Origin: Pseudomonadota bacterium
GTDB lineage: Bacteria; Pseudomonadota; Gammaproteobacteria; Steroidobacterales; Steroidobacteraceae
DNA: 64,000 bases
Assembly: GCA_018241505.1 (NCBI GenBank)
Contig: JAFEDS010000015.1
Location: forward strand, 124,001 to 188,000
Reading direction: 5' to 3'
The position numbers were made by a program, and so were the translations under genes. Shown here piece after piece: positions 18,705 through 30,300 of this stretch. Position 1 is the stretch's first letter. Each line of letters opens with the position of its first letter. Under the pieces are notes generated by a model. That model did not search any database and was not told the DNA's origin. It saw only the letters and a list, made by a program, of their open reading frames with translations.

Positions 18705-19210
18705 TTTGCCCTCTCACTAAAATTAATACCTATTTTTGCGCATCTAATGCATAAAATCCATTTATTTCTAATCGCACTGGGAAAAACCTTAACTATCAGG
18801 CCGCTAGCCAATGCCGAAGCAGGACGTTCGCGCAACTCGGTCGCTATCGCGGAAAATGGGCGCTATACCGAGATCTGGGTCAGGCGGGCATAAGACGCGG
18901 CGGCCTGCTTTGAAAGCCCAAGCGTTTGGAAGGCAGACTCCAGAGCAGCGACGATGTTGCTCGCGGTGGTCGCGCCTACGTCATGGGCAGCAAGCTACAG
19001 GTCTGCGTGCCCGGAACCCACGTGCCGGCGAAGCGTTCTCCTCCAATGCAACACAAGGCCCTACGATTCGGCCAAGGATTTCGCGTGGCTTTGGGAAATC
19101 GACAGCCCGCCCGCGTATTCGAAGCGCGGGAATGAGCTTCCCCGGGCAAAACCTTGACGGCGCCGCGCTCTGCTTCGGCAACTACTGTCATTCAAATGCA
19201 TTGAACCCGT
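18705..19210. other. Gene-free stretch between rloA and the GFA gene
   Basis: The first 90 bases next to rloA are strikingly AT-rich for this genome, with TATTAAT/TAAAAT-like motifs that probably form the rloAB promoter. The remaining 400 bases have several short Arg-rich frames without a ribosome binding site or homology. I see no tRNA, attachment-site repeat or transposon end. It could be decayed sequence left at the edge of the acquired rloAB unit. Confidence 0.4.
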
Positions 19211-19618
19211 ATGGCGGACAAAAAAGAGCTGTATTCAGGCGGATGTGCTTGCGGCCAAGCGTTCTTCAAAGTCACCGGCCCGCCAAAGCGCGTCGGCCTT
19301 TGCCACTGTATGACGTGTCGTAAGGCGCATGCCTCAGCATTCAACCCCTTTGTTGTGTTCAACAAACAGGATGTCGAGCTGCAGGGCGAGCTGCGAGACT
19401 GGGAGAGCTCGCCCGGCTATTCCCGTCGCTTCTGCCCAGTTTGCGGCTCGCGAGTTGCCAGTGTGCGCGATACTGAGATTGAGCTGTCACTCGGCAGCTT
19501 CCACTCGGTCAGTGTGCTCACACCCCAGTATGAGAGCTGGATCATTCGGCGCGAACGCTGGTTGAATCCTTTGGAAGTGCCACAGCATGAGCGGGATGCT
19601 GGCGCGTCACTTTCCTGA
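19211..19618 (+). CDS. GFA family glutathione-binding zinc protein
   Basis: This 135-residue protein belongs to the GFA (Gfa/CENP-V/Mss4-like) fold. Zinc ligands are visible as GGCACGQ, LCHCMTCRKAHAS and FCPVCGSRVAS. Family members include an enzyme that helps form S-hydroxymethylglutathione, but most are uncharacterised. The family phrase NPFVVFNKQDVELQGELRDW is present. It is transcribed towards the minus-strand response regulator and shows no operon partner. Confidence 0.9.
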   Translation: MADKKELYSGGCACGQAFFKVTGPPKRVGLCHCMTCRKAHASAFNPFVVFNKQDVELQGELRDWESSPGYSRRFCPVCGSRVASVRDTEIELSLGSFHSVSVLTPQYESWIIRRERWLNPLEVPQHERDAGASLS

Positions 19619-19710
19619 CTCGCCAACCTTCCGCAACTCGCCGGTCCGTCACTCCACTCGAGTTTCCCGAATACAGCGCGGTAGATAGGTACGGGCGCAG
19701 CCCCAGCTCA

Positions 19711-20472
19711 CTACGATCGCATGGACGTCCGCCCGGACCCCGAAGCCTCTTTCTCCATCACCAACCCCGTCTGCATTGCGTAACGGGTTACATCCGCCAC
19801 GTTGTGCAAATGAAGCTTGCGCATGAAGTTGGCCCGATGCTTTTCGACGGTTTTCACGCTACGTTTGATTTGCGACGCGATCTGCTTGTTGGACAGACCT
19901 GCGGCAATCATCGCGAGAATTTCCCGCTCACGGCCCGTGACACCGGCGGCGATGGGCGGAGCCACTGTCTGTTCGCCTAGGTAGCTGCGAACGATTCGTG
20001 CCGAAGCGTGCGAACACAGGTAGCGTTTGCCTGCAAGGACCGCCCGCATTGCCTTGATCAGCTCTTCCCGGGTGGCGTCCTTCAGAACATAGCCGTGGGC
20101 ACCGGCCGAGATCGCTGCGCGGATGTATTCCTCGCTGTCGTGCATGGTCAGTACCAGCACTTTGGCGCTCGGAATACGCGAGCGGAATTCAACGATCCCC
20201 TGCAGACCGGTGGCGCCCGAGAGCGCCAGATCCGTCACAATCAAATCCGGCTGGGTCGCCTCGGCAACGGCGATTCCCTCAGACAGGGTCGCGGCCTGAC
20301 CGACCACCTCCAGATCGTTCTCCATATTGGAGAGCGCGATGAGGCCCTCACGCAGGATGGCGTGATCGTCAATCAGTACTATCCGCGATTTTTTCGACTT
20401 CCGCTCAGTCGTCAATTCGCCCGCGTCAGCAGTACTCCCACCCGACAGAGCGCGGTTGTGATTTTTCAGCAT
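19711..20472 (-). CDS. NarL/FixJ-type response regulator
   Basis: A DNA-binding response regulator of 253 residues. A Ser/Lys-rich tail of about 28 residues precedes the receiver (IVLIDDHAILREGL, acceptor Asp in LIVTDLALSGATG, Lys in VLKDAT). The LuxR helix-turn-helix follows: LTGREREILAMIAAGLSNKQIA, with VTGRER in place of LTGRER, and KTVEKHRANFMRKL. No kinase is adjacent. It is divergent from the multicopper oxidase gene across a 478-base spacer, so that operon is a likely target. A matching HisKA_3-type kinase is at 49063-50751, which could be its partner. Confidence 0.9.
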   Translation of the reverse strand: MLKNHNRALSGGSTADAGELTTERKSKKSRIVLIDDHAILREGLIALSNMENDLEVVGQAATLSEGIAVAEATQPDLIVTDLALSGATGLQGIVEFRSRIPSAKVLVLTMHDSEEYIRAAISAGAHGYVLKDATREELIKAMRAVLAGKRYLCSHASARIVRSYLGEQTVAPPIAAGVTGREREILAMIAAGLSNKQIASQIKRSVKTVEKHRANFMRKLHLHNVADVTRYAMQTGLVMEKEASGSGRTSMRS

Positions 20473-20950
20473 TGTGTGTGCGATCCATCATTTGAATTAA
20501 TCAGCCACAGATATATGACCGAACCCCCCGCCTGGTTTGTATTTGGATGTTTTCGAATGCACAGGTGGGGATTGCTCTACGCCCCCACGGTATTCCCAGG
20601 CGCTGGAAAATCTTAGGGCATTGGTCGGTGTTTTGAAAGGTTTGTAGGCATTCCCCTGACCTTTTTTTGCGACGCAGTTCACCCAGCAGCCTGGGTGACT
20701 CCCCTCAGGCGACGTTATGTCCATAGCCCAAGGACGGGTACCTACCACGGCGAGGCCCACCAACCGGCAGCCGCCACCCTTCAACCGCTCAAAACAACTC
20801 AACACCGGGGTCCAACGCCGTGCCGGTGCCGGCTCACCTGATCCAACGCCTACTGTATTCACCCCACCAAACAGGGCAATCGCACGACTATGGACGCGAT
20901 GCCCTTTCGCCTCACGCTTGTGCCCGTAGCTGTGGCGCGACGGAGGCAGT
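20473..20950. promoter_or_regulatory. Long divergent regulatory region before the copper-oxidase operon
   Basis: This 478-base spacer lies between the response regulator gene and the first multicopper oxidase gene. It is less GC-rich near 20490-20660 and contains the inverted repeat listed separately. No reading frame inside has coding character. It probably holds the promoters of both genes, including binding sites for the regulator. GGAGG at 20942-20948 is the ribosome binding site for the oxidase gene. Confidence 0.5.
20679..20698. promoter_or_regulatory. Perfect inverted repeat, candidate regulator site
   Basis: TCACCCAG and CTGGGTGA pair perfectly over 8 bases with a 4-base spacer. The site lies 252 bases before the oxidase start and 206 bases before the response regulator start. 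There is no T-run, so it is a better candidate for a protein-binding dyad than for a terminator. Confidence 0.4.
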
Positions 20951-22678
20951 ATGCATAGAGCACAGTTTCTCGGATCGGTCGGCGTAGGGCTGGCGCTCGT
21001 CCTGTTTGCGCTCCCGGCCGGCGCCCAATCATTCAAAGTGCAGTGCCCGGCCGGCACGCAGTTGCACCCCGCCATCCCGGCCAACGACCCGGCGGTGGCG
21101 CCAGCCAACTACGGGAAATATGCGAAGGTGACGCAGTGGGGGCGTACCGACGGCCTGCTGAATCCGACGCCGGCCATGGCGAACCCCCATATCAAGTGCC
21201 AGCAGCTCTCTGGGGGTGATGGCTTCGCGACCATGGCGGACGGTACCCAGATGTACTTGTTTGCATTCGGCCCCCTTTCAGGCTTGGCCGACATCGTACA
21301 GGGAGCCCCTGCAACTGAGACGGCCAGCGTCTTCAATCAGAACAATCTCGACGGGGGCGGCGCGGTCCTCGATGTAGTCCAGGTCGGGGCGCCCTACCCG
21401 GGGTACGCATTCAATGGCGCGATCGGCATGGTTCCGGATGTTGAGGTCAACGCCGGCTCCGGCAATGCCGGTGCACCACTAGATGGTCATGTCGACCCCC
21501 GGCTCGTGATGGATGTCGGGGTCATGAACGGCAATCAGCCGGCGCCCCTGATTGTGATCGATGAGGGGGATGAGCTGTTCCTGACGCTCACCAACGTTGG
21601 CATGGTCATGCGTCCGGACCTGTTTGAGCAGCACACAGTCCACTTCCACGGCTACCCCAACGCATCGGCCTTCTACGACGGCGTACCGGATGCTTCCGTG
21701 GCTATCAACATTGGCGGCAGCTTCACTTACTACTACGTTGCGCCCGAAGCGGGCACCTACATGTGGCATTGCCACATCTCCCCGCCGGAGCATCTGCAGA
21801 TGGGCATGGTCGGGCAGCTCTACGTCCGGCCACGACAGAATTCGGTGACCGGAAGTTTGCACAGTGCGCTTGCCGCATTGCAGACAGACCCGGCTACCAA
21901 GTGCTCCGGCACTGACATGCTGTGTTCAACGCAGGTTCCGCCGATTGACAACGGCGCGCAAGCCAACGGCGTCAAATACGCCTACGACGATGGTGACGGC
22001 AGCACTGCGTACGACGTTGAGTATCCGATCCAGATGATGGGGTTCGACCCCAACTTCCATTTCGTCGGCATGACTTTCAATCCGGAGTCATTCACCGATA
22101 CGAAGGACAAATACTTTCTATTGAACGGTCGCGGCTATCCGGACACGGTGGGCGGGCACGAATGCTCGGGGACGAACGATCCGGTCGCCAATTGCAATCC
22201 CGTTGCCGGGCCATTGCCTGCCGGAGCGGTGGTTGCCGGTCCGATGAGCACGCAGGCAACGGACGGAACGTCGCACTTCTCCCAGCCCATGCCGACGGTA
22301 GTCAACATTCCGGTGGGCGGCAAAGCACTGCTGCGCTTCTCCGATCTGAACGTCACCGAGTATCACACGCTGGCCTCACTGGGCATTCCGATGCACGTGA
22401 TCGGTTACAACGCCCGCCTGCTGCGCGACCAGGATGGCAACAACACCGACTACTTTACGAACTCGATCACGCTCGGCGGCGGCGAATCCGTGGATGTGAT
22501 CCTCGATACATCAACAAAAGACTCGTTGGGAGCCCCACTGTACCCGGTGGGCAGCAAGTTCTATCTGTACACCCCCCAGCTCGATCACCTGTCGAACGAC
22601 GCCGAAAACTTCGGCGGCATGATGACCGAAGTCAACATCTGCAACACGGTCGACCCGACCACCAAAAAGTGCTCGTGA
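20951..22678 (+). CDS. Exported multicopper oxidase-like protein 1
   Basis: This 575-residue protein has a Sec signal peptide ending AGA-Q (about residue 25). A cupredoxin domain holds HTVHFHG (228-234) and WHCHISPPEHLQMGM (272-286). These supply HxxHxH, the Cys, a His and a Met, a possible T1-type copper site. The spacing between HCH and the next His is five residues instead of the usual three. A second cupredoxin-like domain (about 340-575) carries only YHTLASLGIPMHV and no HxH pair, so the classical C-terminal copper motifs are absent. The T1-like motif thus sits in the first half, unlike laccases. It opens the operon and is followed 14 bases later by the second oxidase gene. Confidence 0.85.
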   Translation: MHRAQFLGSVGVGLALVLFALPAGAQSFKVQCPAGTQLHPAIPANDPAVAPANYGKYAKVTQWGRTDGLLNPTPAMANPHIKCQQLSGGDGFATMADGTQMYLFAFGPLSGLADIVQGAPATETASVFNQNNLDGGGAVLDVVQVGAPYPGYAFNGAIGMVPDVEVNAGSGNAGAPLDGHVDPRLVMDVGVMNGNQPAPLIVIDEGDELFLTLTNVGMVMRPDLFEQHTVHFHGYPNASAFYDGVPDASVAINIGGSFTYYYVAPEAGTYMWHCHISPPEHLQMGMVGQLYVRPRQNSVTGSLHSALAALQTDPATKCSGTDMLCSTQVPPIDNGAQANGVKYAYDDGDGSTAYDVEYPIQMMGFDPNFHFVGMTFNPESFTDTKDKYFLLNGRGYPDTVGGHECSGTNDPVANCNPVAGPLPAGAVVAGPMSTQATDGTSHFSQPMPTVVNIPVGGKALLRFSDLNVTEYHTLASLGIPMHVIGYNARLLRDQDGNNTDYFTNSITLGGGESVDVILDTSTKDSLGAPLYPVGSKFYLYTPQLDHLSNDAENFGGMMTEVNICNTVDPTTKKCS

Positions 22679-22692
22679 TCATGGAGACTGAC

Positions 22693-24357
22693 ATGCGCTT
22701 TCCACACCTTCCGTTCGGGTCGGTCGTCTGCAGCCTGTCCCTGGCGCTCGGCCTCATGGCGGCGCCGGTCGCGAATGCGGCGGCGCCGGGCATTACGGCG
22801 GCGACGGTTTCGGGCAACGCCAGCACTTTCAATCTGACCGCCGCGCCGAGCTACATCACCCAACCCGATGGGATGAGCATCTACTCCTGGGGATACGGCT
22901 GTACTGCCAACTCGGCAGCCAGCTTCGCGCCGGCGAGTATCGGCGCTACGAGCGGCGCCACGTGCCCGACGATGCAGGTACCGGGGCCGACCTTGATCGT
23001 CAACCAGGGTGACACGGTCACGGTCACCCTGACCAACAACCTGCCGGCAGCGGCCGGCAACACTTCGATTCTGTTCCCGGGATTCAATGTCACCGCAACC
23101 GGGGGTGCCAACGGATTGCTGACGAAGGAGGCCCAGGTCGGCGGCACAGTCACCTACACCTTCGTAGCCAACAGCGTGGGCACGCACTCGTACTACAGCG
23201 GTACGCAAGGCGACGTACAGGTCGAGATGGGGCTGTACGGCGCGATCATCGTGCTGCCGACGCTCAGCGGCGGGCTGCCAACCGGCTACTCGACCTGGCA
23301 TCTGGCGCAGGGCGCGCATCAACCCGACACCTGCACCGCGCTCAACAAGAAACCGGCGCGCGCCTCAAATCCGGCGCAACCGGAAACGGACTACCGGCTG
23401 TCGTCAGCCGCGTATGACAACCCGAATACCTGCTACGACCGGGAATATCTGTTTCAGTTGAGCGAGATCGACCCGGCCATCCACAGCCAGGCGGAGTCTC
23501 AGAAGGACCAGGCTTGTGCGTCGCCGACCGGTTGCATGGTCGTCAAGACCCAACCGTACCACCCGGTCTACTACCTCGTGAATGGCCGCTCCATGCCGGA
23601 CGACATGGACCCCAACTATGTGTCGACTTATCCGCATCAGCCGTACAACGGCAATCCGCATATGCACCCGGGAGAGTTGACGCTGTTGCGTATCATTGGG
23701 CAGGGTCACGAGCAGCATCCATTGCACGAGCATGCCAACCATGTACGTCTGCTCGCGCGGGATGGCAACCTGCTGCTGACCCAGAGCGGTGATAACAAGC
23801 TGGCCGGCCCCCTGCTGTTCACCACGACGACCAGCCCTGGACAGGCGATGGACGGCATCTTCCAGTTCACGGCCAAGAACCTCAACTGGGATGTCTACGG
23901 TCACGGCGTCAAGAGCGGCCAACGCGTCGACTCCGCCAACTGCGTCCCCGATGCGAACGGCTATTACACAACGGCCAGCAGCACACCGGCTGCCACCACC
24001 GCCGACAACTATTTCGAATGGTGCGCGGATCACCTCAAGGCGCTCGAGAGCAAGCCCTTCGGGCAAGTCGGCGAAGGCGGACCGGTCACCCTTCCGGATG
24101 CCAACATTCTGGCGAATGGCGCCTGGTACGGCGGCAGCCCCTACCTCGGACCGGATGCGACGACGCGCGCCGTGGGGTCAACACCGATCCCGCCCTCGGG
24201 CACCGTGGGTAATGACCCGGGTTCTGAAGCCGGCTATGCCTTCATGTGGCATTCGCACAACGAGCGCGAAATAACAACAAACAACATCTTCCCCGGCGGA
24301 ATGATGATGATGATGTTGGTCGACCCCTGGGTCTACCTCATCAACGAAGCGAACTGA
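22693..24357 (+). CDS. Exported multicopper oxidase-like protein 2, T1 Cys replaced
   Basis: The 554-residue protein has a signal peptide ending ANA-A. Domain 1 lacks the HxHG motif (SILFPGF at about 125-131), and the second motif reads HSYYSGTQ (about 165) instead of HSHxxxQ. Domain 3 keeps HPLHEHANH (342-350), matching HPxHxH, but the final motif is WHSHNERE (519-526), with Ser in place of the T1 Cys and Glu in place of the third His. The tail PGGMMMMM is unusual. Electron entry through a T1 site is therefore unlikely in this chain alone. The ATG at 22693 follows GGAG; a second ATG 12 bases upstream is possible. Confidence 0.83.
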   Translation: MRFPHLPFGSVVCSLSLALGLMAAPVANAAAPGITAATVSGNASTFNLTAAPSYITQPDGMSIYSWGYGCTANSAASFAPASIGATSGATCPTMQVPGPTLIVNQGDTVTVTLTNNLPAAAGNTSILFPGFNVTATGGANGLLTKEAQVGGTVTYTFVANSVGTHSYYSGTQGDVQVEMGLYGAIIVLPTLSGGLPTGYSTWHLAQGAHQPDTCTALNKKPARASNPAQPETDYRLSSAAYDNPNTCYDREYLFQLSEIDPAIHSQAESQKDQACASPTGCMVVKTQPYHPVYYLVNGRSMPDDMDPNYVSTYPHQPYNGNPHMHPGELTLLRIIGQGHEQHPLHEHANHVRLLARDGNLLLTQSGDNKLAGPLLFTTTTSPGQAMDGIFQFTAKNLNWDVYGHGVKSGQRVDSANCVPDANGYYTTASSTPAATTADNYFEWCADHLKALESKPFGQVGEGGPVTLPDANILANGAWYGGSPYLGPDATTRAVGSTPIPPSGTVGNDPGSEAGYAFMWHSHNEREITTNNIFPGGMMMMMLVDPWVYLINEAN

Positions 24358-24372
24358 GGCGAGGACCAGCCA

Positions 24373-27300
24373 ATGAGCTCCAGCAGATTCAAGCCCAGCC
24401 TGATCCATACCAGTATTGCAGCGTGTGCCCTCCTGTTCGCGCATGCGGCGCAGGCCGATGTCAACGTGACGTTGACGGCCACTCCGACATCGACGCAGCT
24501 ACCCGACGGCCAAACGGTCCCCATGTGGGGACTGATGTGCGGCACCGGGGCTGCGGCCAGCAGCGCCTGTACGACCCTGACGGGTGTCGCGCAGAGCGGG
24601 ACCGGCTGGCAGCCACCGTTGATTACGGTGCCACAGGGTCAGGTCCTCACCATCAACCTGATCAACAGTCTGTCTTTCAATGGCAACGCGATCCCCACTT
24701 CGCTGGTGATTGTCGGCCAGCTCGGTGGCGGCCTGGGCGGCACACCGGCGCGCATGCCGAGCCCCACGCATGCGCCACAGGGAACTACCTGGCCCGGCAC
24801 GTTAGGAGGTACGGATACATCTAATGGAGATGCTGTATTCACACCTCCTAAGCAGCTCGATCGCGTGCGTTCCTTCGGAACCGAGGTTGCACCGGGCACG
24901 AACCCGGTCGCGCTGACCTGGTCGGCGCTGCGGCCAGGCACCTATCTACTGGAGTCAGGGACCGAGCCATCCATCCAGGGCCCGATGGGCTTGTATGGTG
25001 TTGTGGTCGTCACCGAACCGGATGACTCGGCAACGAGCGCTCACGTCGCGTACGGCACAAAATTCGACACCTCGGTGCCATTGCTGCTGTCTGAAATTGA
25101 TCCGGTACAGAACCGCGAAGTCGCTCAGGTAGTGCAGAATTCAGGATTCAATGAGACGAGCGCGTGGAGCGGACTCGCCGGCGGTTGCGGCGATGTGTCA
25201 AAGCCCTCTACCCAACATACTTGCTACCCACCCGCTGTCAATTACAGCCCTCTTTACTATCTGGTCAATGGCGCAGCCTTCGATCGCAGCAATCCGGCGG
25301 TGAGCGCGGCTTCGATTCCGGCCACTGGCGCCCAGGCCAACATCCTGTTGCGATTCGTCAATGCCGGCCTGCGCATGCATGTACCGAGCGTGGTCGGCTC
25401 GACGATGACGCTGGTCGCGGAGGATGGCAACAAAGTTCCGGGCAATTCGCGCGTTCAGTCCGAAGTCCCGTTGATGGCCGGAAAGACTTACGACGTAGCA
25501 GTTCAACCAAAACAGACCACCGCCGGCACATATGACGCCGCGACGTACGCGGTGTTCGATCGGGCGCTCAATCTTTCAACGAGCGGACAGCGCGATGGCG
25601 GCATGCAGGTTCTGCTGCAGGTTGCCGGGGGTGCCGCGGTCTCGCCGGCGGTGACTCTCAGCGCCTCCGACAAGACATATTACTGCATCAGCGGAACGAC
25701 TCTCTCTGTGTCCGACCCTTCAAAGGGACTGCTGGGCGGCGCGGTGGGCGCCAACGGCGTCGTAGTGGCCAACAATGCCCTGCCCGCCGGCAACTCCCTG
25801 ACCGTGAATGCCGACGGAACGTTCACCTACACTCCACCGAGCGGTAGCTGTGCCGGCTCATTCACCTACCAGGTGAACAACACCGCCACTCACACCGCGA
25901 CTATCCGGCAATGCGACAGCAGCCAGAGCGATCAGGGTTGCAGTCTTGCCCAGGCACCGGTGGTGGGTGACATCACCTTCAGCAGCTACGTTGCCAGCCG
26001 CTACGTCTCCTCGCCGCCCGGGGTCATGAAGGGAGTCACCTCCAACGACGGAAACTTCGGGCTGACGGCTTCGACCACTTTGCCCGCCAGCAGTGGCATC
26101 GTGTTGGGTTCGGATGGCTCCTTCACTGCCACGAGCCAGGGAGCGACCGCCTGCCCGGCCGGCTTGGTCAGTCAATTGTCACTGCCCGCGGGAGCGAGCT
26201 GCCGTGCTTTCCCCTACCAGGTCAAGAATGCCCAGGGCTCGGCGAGCAACACGGCCAATGCGACCGTGGTGTTCCTGCCCCCTTCCAATCTGACGGTTAA
26301 TATCACTGACGCGCTCACCGGCGCAGCCATTTCCGACTATCGTTGGATCCTGGAAGAGGATAAGACCTTCTGGATCGATCCGAAGTGTCAGGTCAATTCG
26401 ACCGATCCGAACGTACGCCCCAGCACCTGTGCGCCGCTGCCCGTGGAAAGCCTGGGCTACAGCTTCCACACCTCCAACATGCCGGTGGTGGCTTCCGGTT
26501 GCTTCGGCAAGATTTCGTGCGAGTCGGGGCAGACGGTGGGCGGAACACCGGCTGTCTGCGATGTCGGAAACGGCACTTGCCGCACTGATGCCAGTCAGTT
26601 CGCACAGACCACGCCGAGCTCCGTGTATCTCGATCCGACCAAGCGGTATTTCCTGTCGGTTCTGCCCGGCGATGGCGCCAACCCGGTCATCGGCGGTGCC
26701 GGCGGGCCGGATGACAACGGTAAGCCCTTCAGCATCGCCAAGGCCTGCGGAGCCTATACAGGCCCCACGGGAGCCTGGGAACCGGGCGGTAGTGCCGCGA
26801 TGTGCGGTCACGAAATGGGTGGCGTGCAGATCGCTGCCGGCCAGAAGACTGTCAACATCGCTCTGCAGGAGCTGCCGTTACCCACCGCAAAGATTTCGGC
26901 GTTCATATTCCAGGATGACTATCCGCTCAACGGCGAGAACGATGCCGGTGGTGGCGTCGATGTCCTGGCGCCCAATGAGCCCGGCCTGGGAGGATTTGAA
27001 GTCGTACTGTTCGACCAGGCCGGCGGACTCGGTGATGCCACCGGCCAGATCACCTACGACGAATTCAACCAACCGGTCAGCAATTCCCTGGCGGGCCAGA
27101 TTGATCCGATCACCGGCCTGGACGCCTGCCCGATCACCGCTCGCACGGATCGGCTCGTGGGTCAGATTCCTACCTGCCCCACCTATGAGTCGGACGGCAA
27201 GACGCTGTCGCCGCTGCAGGGACAGGTCGTTATTGCGAACCTCTATCCGGGCATCTACGAGGTCTCCGCGGTGCCGGGCGCCGACCGCGAAGCGCGCGGC

Positions 27301-30300
27301 GAGGAATGGCTGCAGACCAACACTCTCGATGGCGGCAAACCGCACGAGGCGTTCATCAAGCCGGACGAGCCGGGGTACTTCCAGGAATTCGGTCCCGGCG
27401 GCTTCCATGTGTCGATTGGCTTTGCCAACCCCGCGGTCATCAACGCTCGACTCAAGGGCTACTGTTCCTCCGCGGCCAACACGACAGCGTGCAACAACAC
27501 GCTGACCGTGCATGTGACTAACACGCACATGAGCCGCACTCCGGATCAGCGTACGTACAGCAGCGAGAGTTACGACCACTACTCGTTCACAAACTGCTAC
27601 GTATCCATCGGTCCGGCGGACGCCGCCGACTTCGCCTTCCAGAAGTGTCAAACGAAGACCAATCCCGACGGCAGCACGGACTCCTTTGTCACGTTCAACA
27701 ACATGCCGGGGGGCGACTTCAAGATTGCGGTCTTCGACCAGTGGAACGACATCATGCTGGATGGCCTGGTGGGCACGGTCACCATCGCCTCATCGAGCCA
27801 GGGTGCGACCACCGACAAGGTGTTCCCGGCATTTCAGTGGCGCACCAATCTCTACACCCGCACGTTCATCGACCAGGACAACGACGGCATTTCCGAGGAC
27901 ACCGATCCCGGGCTCGCCTTGGTGAACACCAATATTCACTACCGGGACGGCAGTGTCGGCTTCTACAACAACACCGACCTGAACGGTTACGCAGCCTTCA
28001 ACGAAGTCTTCCCGTTCATGAGCTGGCTGGTGGTCGAAACAACCTCGACCCGCTTCAAACCGACCGGCGTGCATGCCATCTATGATGCCGGCGGGCCGGT
28101 CGACGGCTCGGCGCAAGCAGCCGCGCTCAATATGGATGGCCAGTCTGCGACTGCCGCTCACCTGGCGAACACCCAGGAGCGCGCGCCACTGCCGGCAGAC
28201 CTGCGACTGCCCGGCGCCAAATACTGCACCAACGCTGACTGCCTGCCGGGCGACACAGGCGCCGGCACTTCGAGCGGCACGATCTTTCCGGCCATGCCGT
28301 GGGGTGTGACGCAAGGCTGGCAGGGCATGCTCGGCCAGGACAGCTTCCTGGAATTCGCCATGAAACCCTTCAAGGAGGCTGCCAACGGCAAGCCGGCCGA
28401 AAACGGCGGTATTCACGGCATGGTGGTCTATGCCTCCACTCGTCCGTTTGACGATCCCTCACTGTCGCTGCAACTGCAGTGGGAGCCGGGCGTACCGCGA
28501 GTCCAGGTCAACTTATACAGCAAGACGCTCGACGCTTCCGGGAACGAGCACCTGCAGTTGGTCGACACCACGATGTCGGCGAGTTGGGACGATTGGGCAC
28601 AGGGGTTCCGTCGCGATGCCAACGGCAATCTCATGCAGTCGAACGGCGGAGGCAAACCCGGTGACGCCGGCTACATCTCCAACATGAACTGCCCGGGCCA
28701 GGCGAGCGACAGCCCGTTCTTCGCCACCCTGAAGAACAGCAAGGAGTGGCTCGACACGGCGGACAGCAGCGGCAACAAGAAGCCGCTCGCCTACCAGTCA
28801 CGCTACAAGTGCTATGACGGCTGGTCGCAACTGAACCAGATTCAACCCGCTCCGTATGACGGTCTGTACAGCTTCCCGAGCGTTGTCACTACCGATCCCG
28901 CCACGGGTAAGCCCGTGAAGACCAATTGCACCACCTGTGTTGCCAATCCGGATGACGGCACACCGATGCTGCCCGCGGGTACGTACGTAGTGGAAGTCAT
29001 CGTGCCGCCCGGTTATGAGCTGGTGAAGGAAGAAGACAAGAACATCCTGCTCGGCGATGTCTACGTCGCGCCGGTCACGCAGCAGTTTGCCGGCTTTGGC
29101 AACATCTTCATCATGCCGGACCAGGCGGCGGTGGGTAGCACCTACAATGCCAACAACCCCGGCAGCCTCAATCTGACGTCAAATCTGGGATCGGAGACCC
29201 TCCCGCGCGGCGAAGGCGATACGGGCAGCATCGAACAGTACTGGCCCTGCGTGGGAGCGGAGCGCACCGTCCCCGATCTGAACAGCCTCTTCCCAGGTGC
29301 CGGCCAGGCTTCGCCGTTCGCCGGTGCGAAGCGACGCCTGTGCGATCGCAAGGAAGTCACCGTCAGGGATGAGGCCTCTACACTGGCCAAGTTCTACGTG
29401 TTCAGCTCGACGCACATCGCGGGCCACTTTTCGGGCACGATCACCAACGACTTCGCCTCCGAGTTCGATCCTTTCTCACCGCAGTTCGGCGAGAAGTTCG
29501 CGCCGCCGAACCTGCCCGTGGGTCTGCGTGACTTCAATGGCAATGAAGTGGCCCGTGTCTACGCCGATCAATGGGGCCTCTACAACGGCCTGTATTTCTC
29601 CACCTGGACGGTCAATCCCCCGAATCCCACCGGCTATGCGCCCCAGGTGGCCATTGCCTGCATGAACGACCCGGGCCCGATCCTCGACCCAGCCTCGAAC
29701 CAGCAGGTCACGGACCCGCAGTACAGCCCGGCGTACAGCAACTTCTGCTACGAACAGCCGTTCATGCCCGGCTTCACCACCTACATGGACACGCCGGTCA
29801 TTCCGACGCAGTCGTTCGCCGACAACTACAACTTGCCGGACACTGAATATCCCGACGGCACGCCGGCCATCAAGAGTGTCGTCAACTCCAACGCCACCCT
29901 GCCCCAGGGACCCTGGGTCCGGCCGGCCGGCAATGGCACCTCGGCCACGGCGACCATCACTTTCTCCGATGTGTCCGTGAACGACTCGGTGAGCTCGGTC
30001 AAAGTGGGCGCCACGACCCTGACTGCCGGGAACATCACTTGCAACCTGTTTACCCTGTGCACCAACCTGCTGAACCAGAACGCTCGCAATGCACTGATGG
30101 CCGGGTTGGTTACATTGAGCATCAACTCCCGCACAGGCACTACAGGCTACTCGGCCAGTACCGCCTTCGGATCCAATGTCGTCACCATCACGGCACCGGC
30201 CGGGACCGCGCCCAACAACACCGTCCTGGTGGTCACGCAGTCGGGCGTCACCATCGCCGGCAACCTGACATTCAGCGGCGGCACCGCCGGCGTCAGTGCC

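Noticed and set aside
18811..19323. Small plus-strand frames between rloA and the GFA gene
   Set aside because: Arg-rich, no ribosome binding site, no domain, and the later part overlaps the start of the GFA gene.
20497..21108. Minus-strand frame across the regulatory spacer and the oxidase signal peptide
   Set aside because: No domain, poor composition, and it covers the ribosome binding site and start of a clear gene.
22162..22692. Upstream extension of the second oxidase frame
   Set aside because: It overlaps the first oxidase gene in another frame, is Arg/His-rich, and the true start has a GGAG and a signal peptide.
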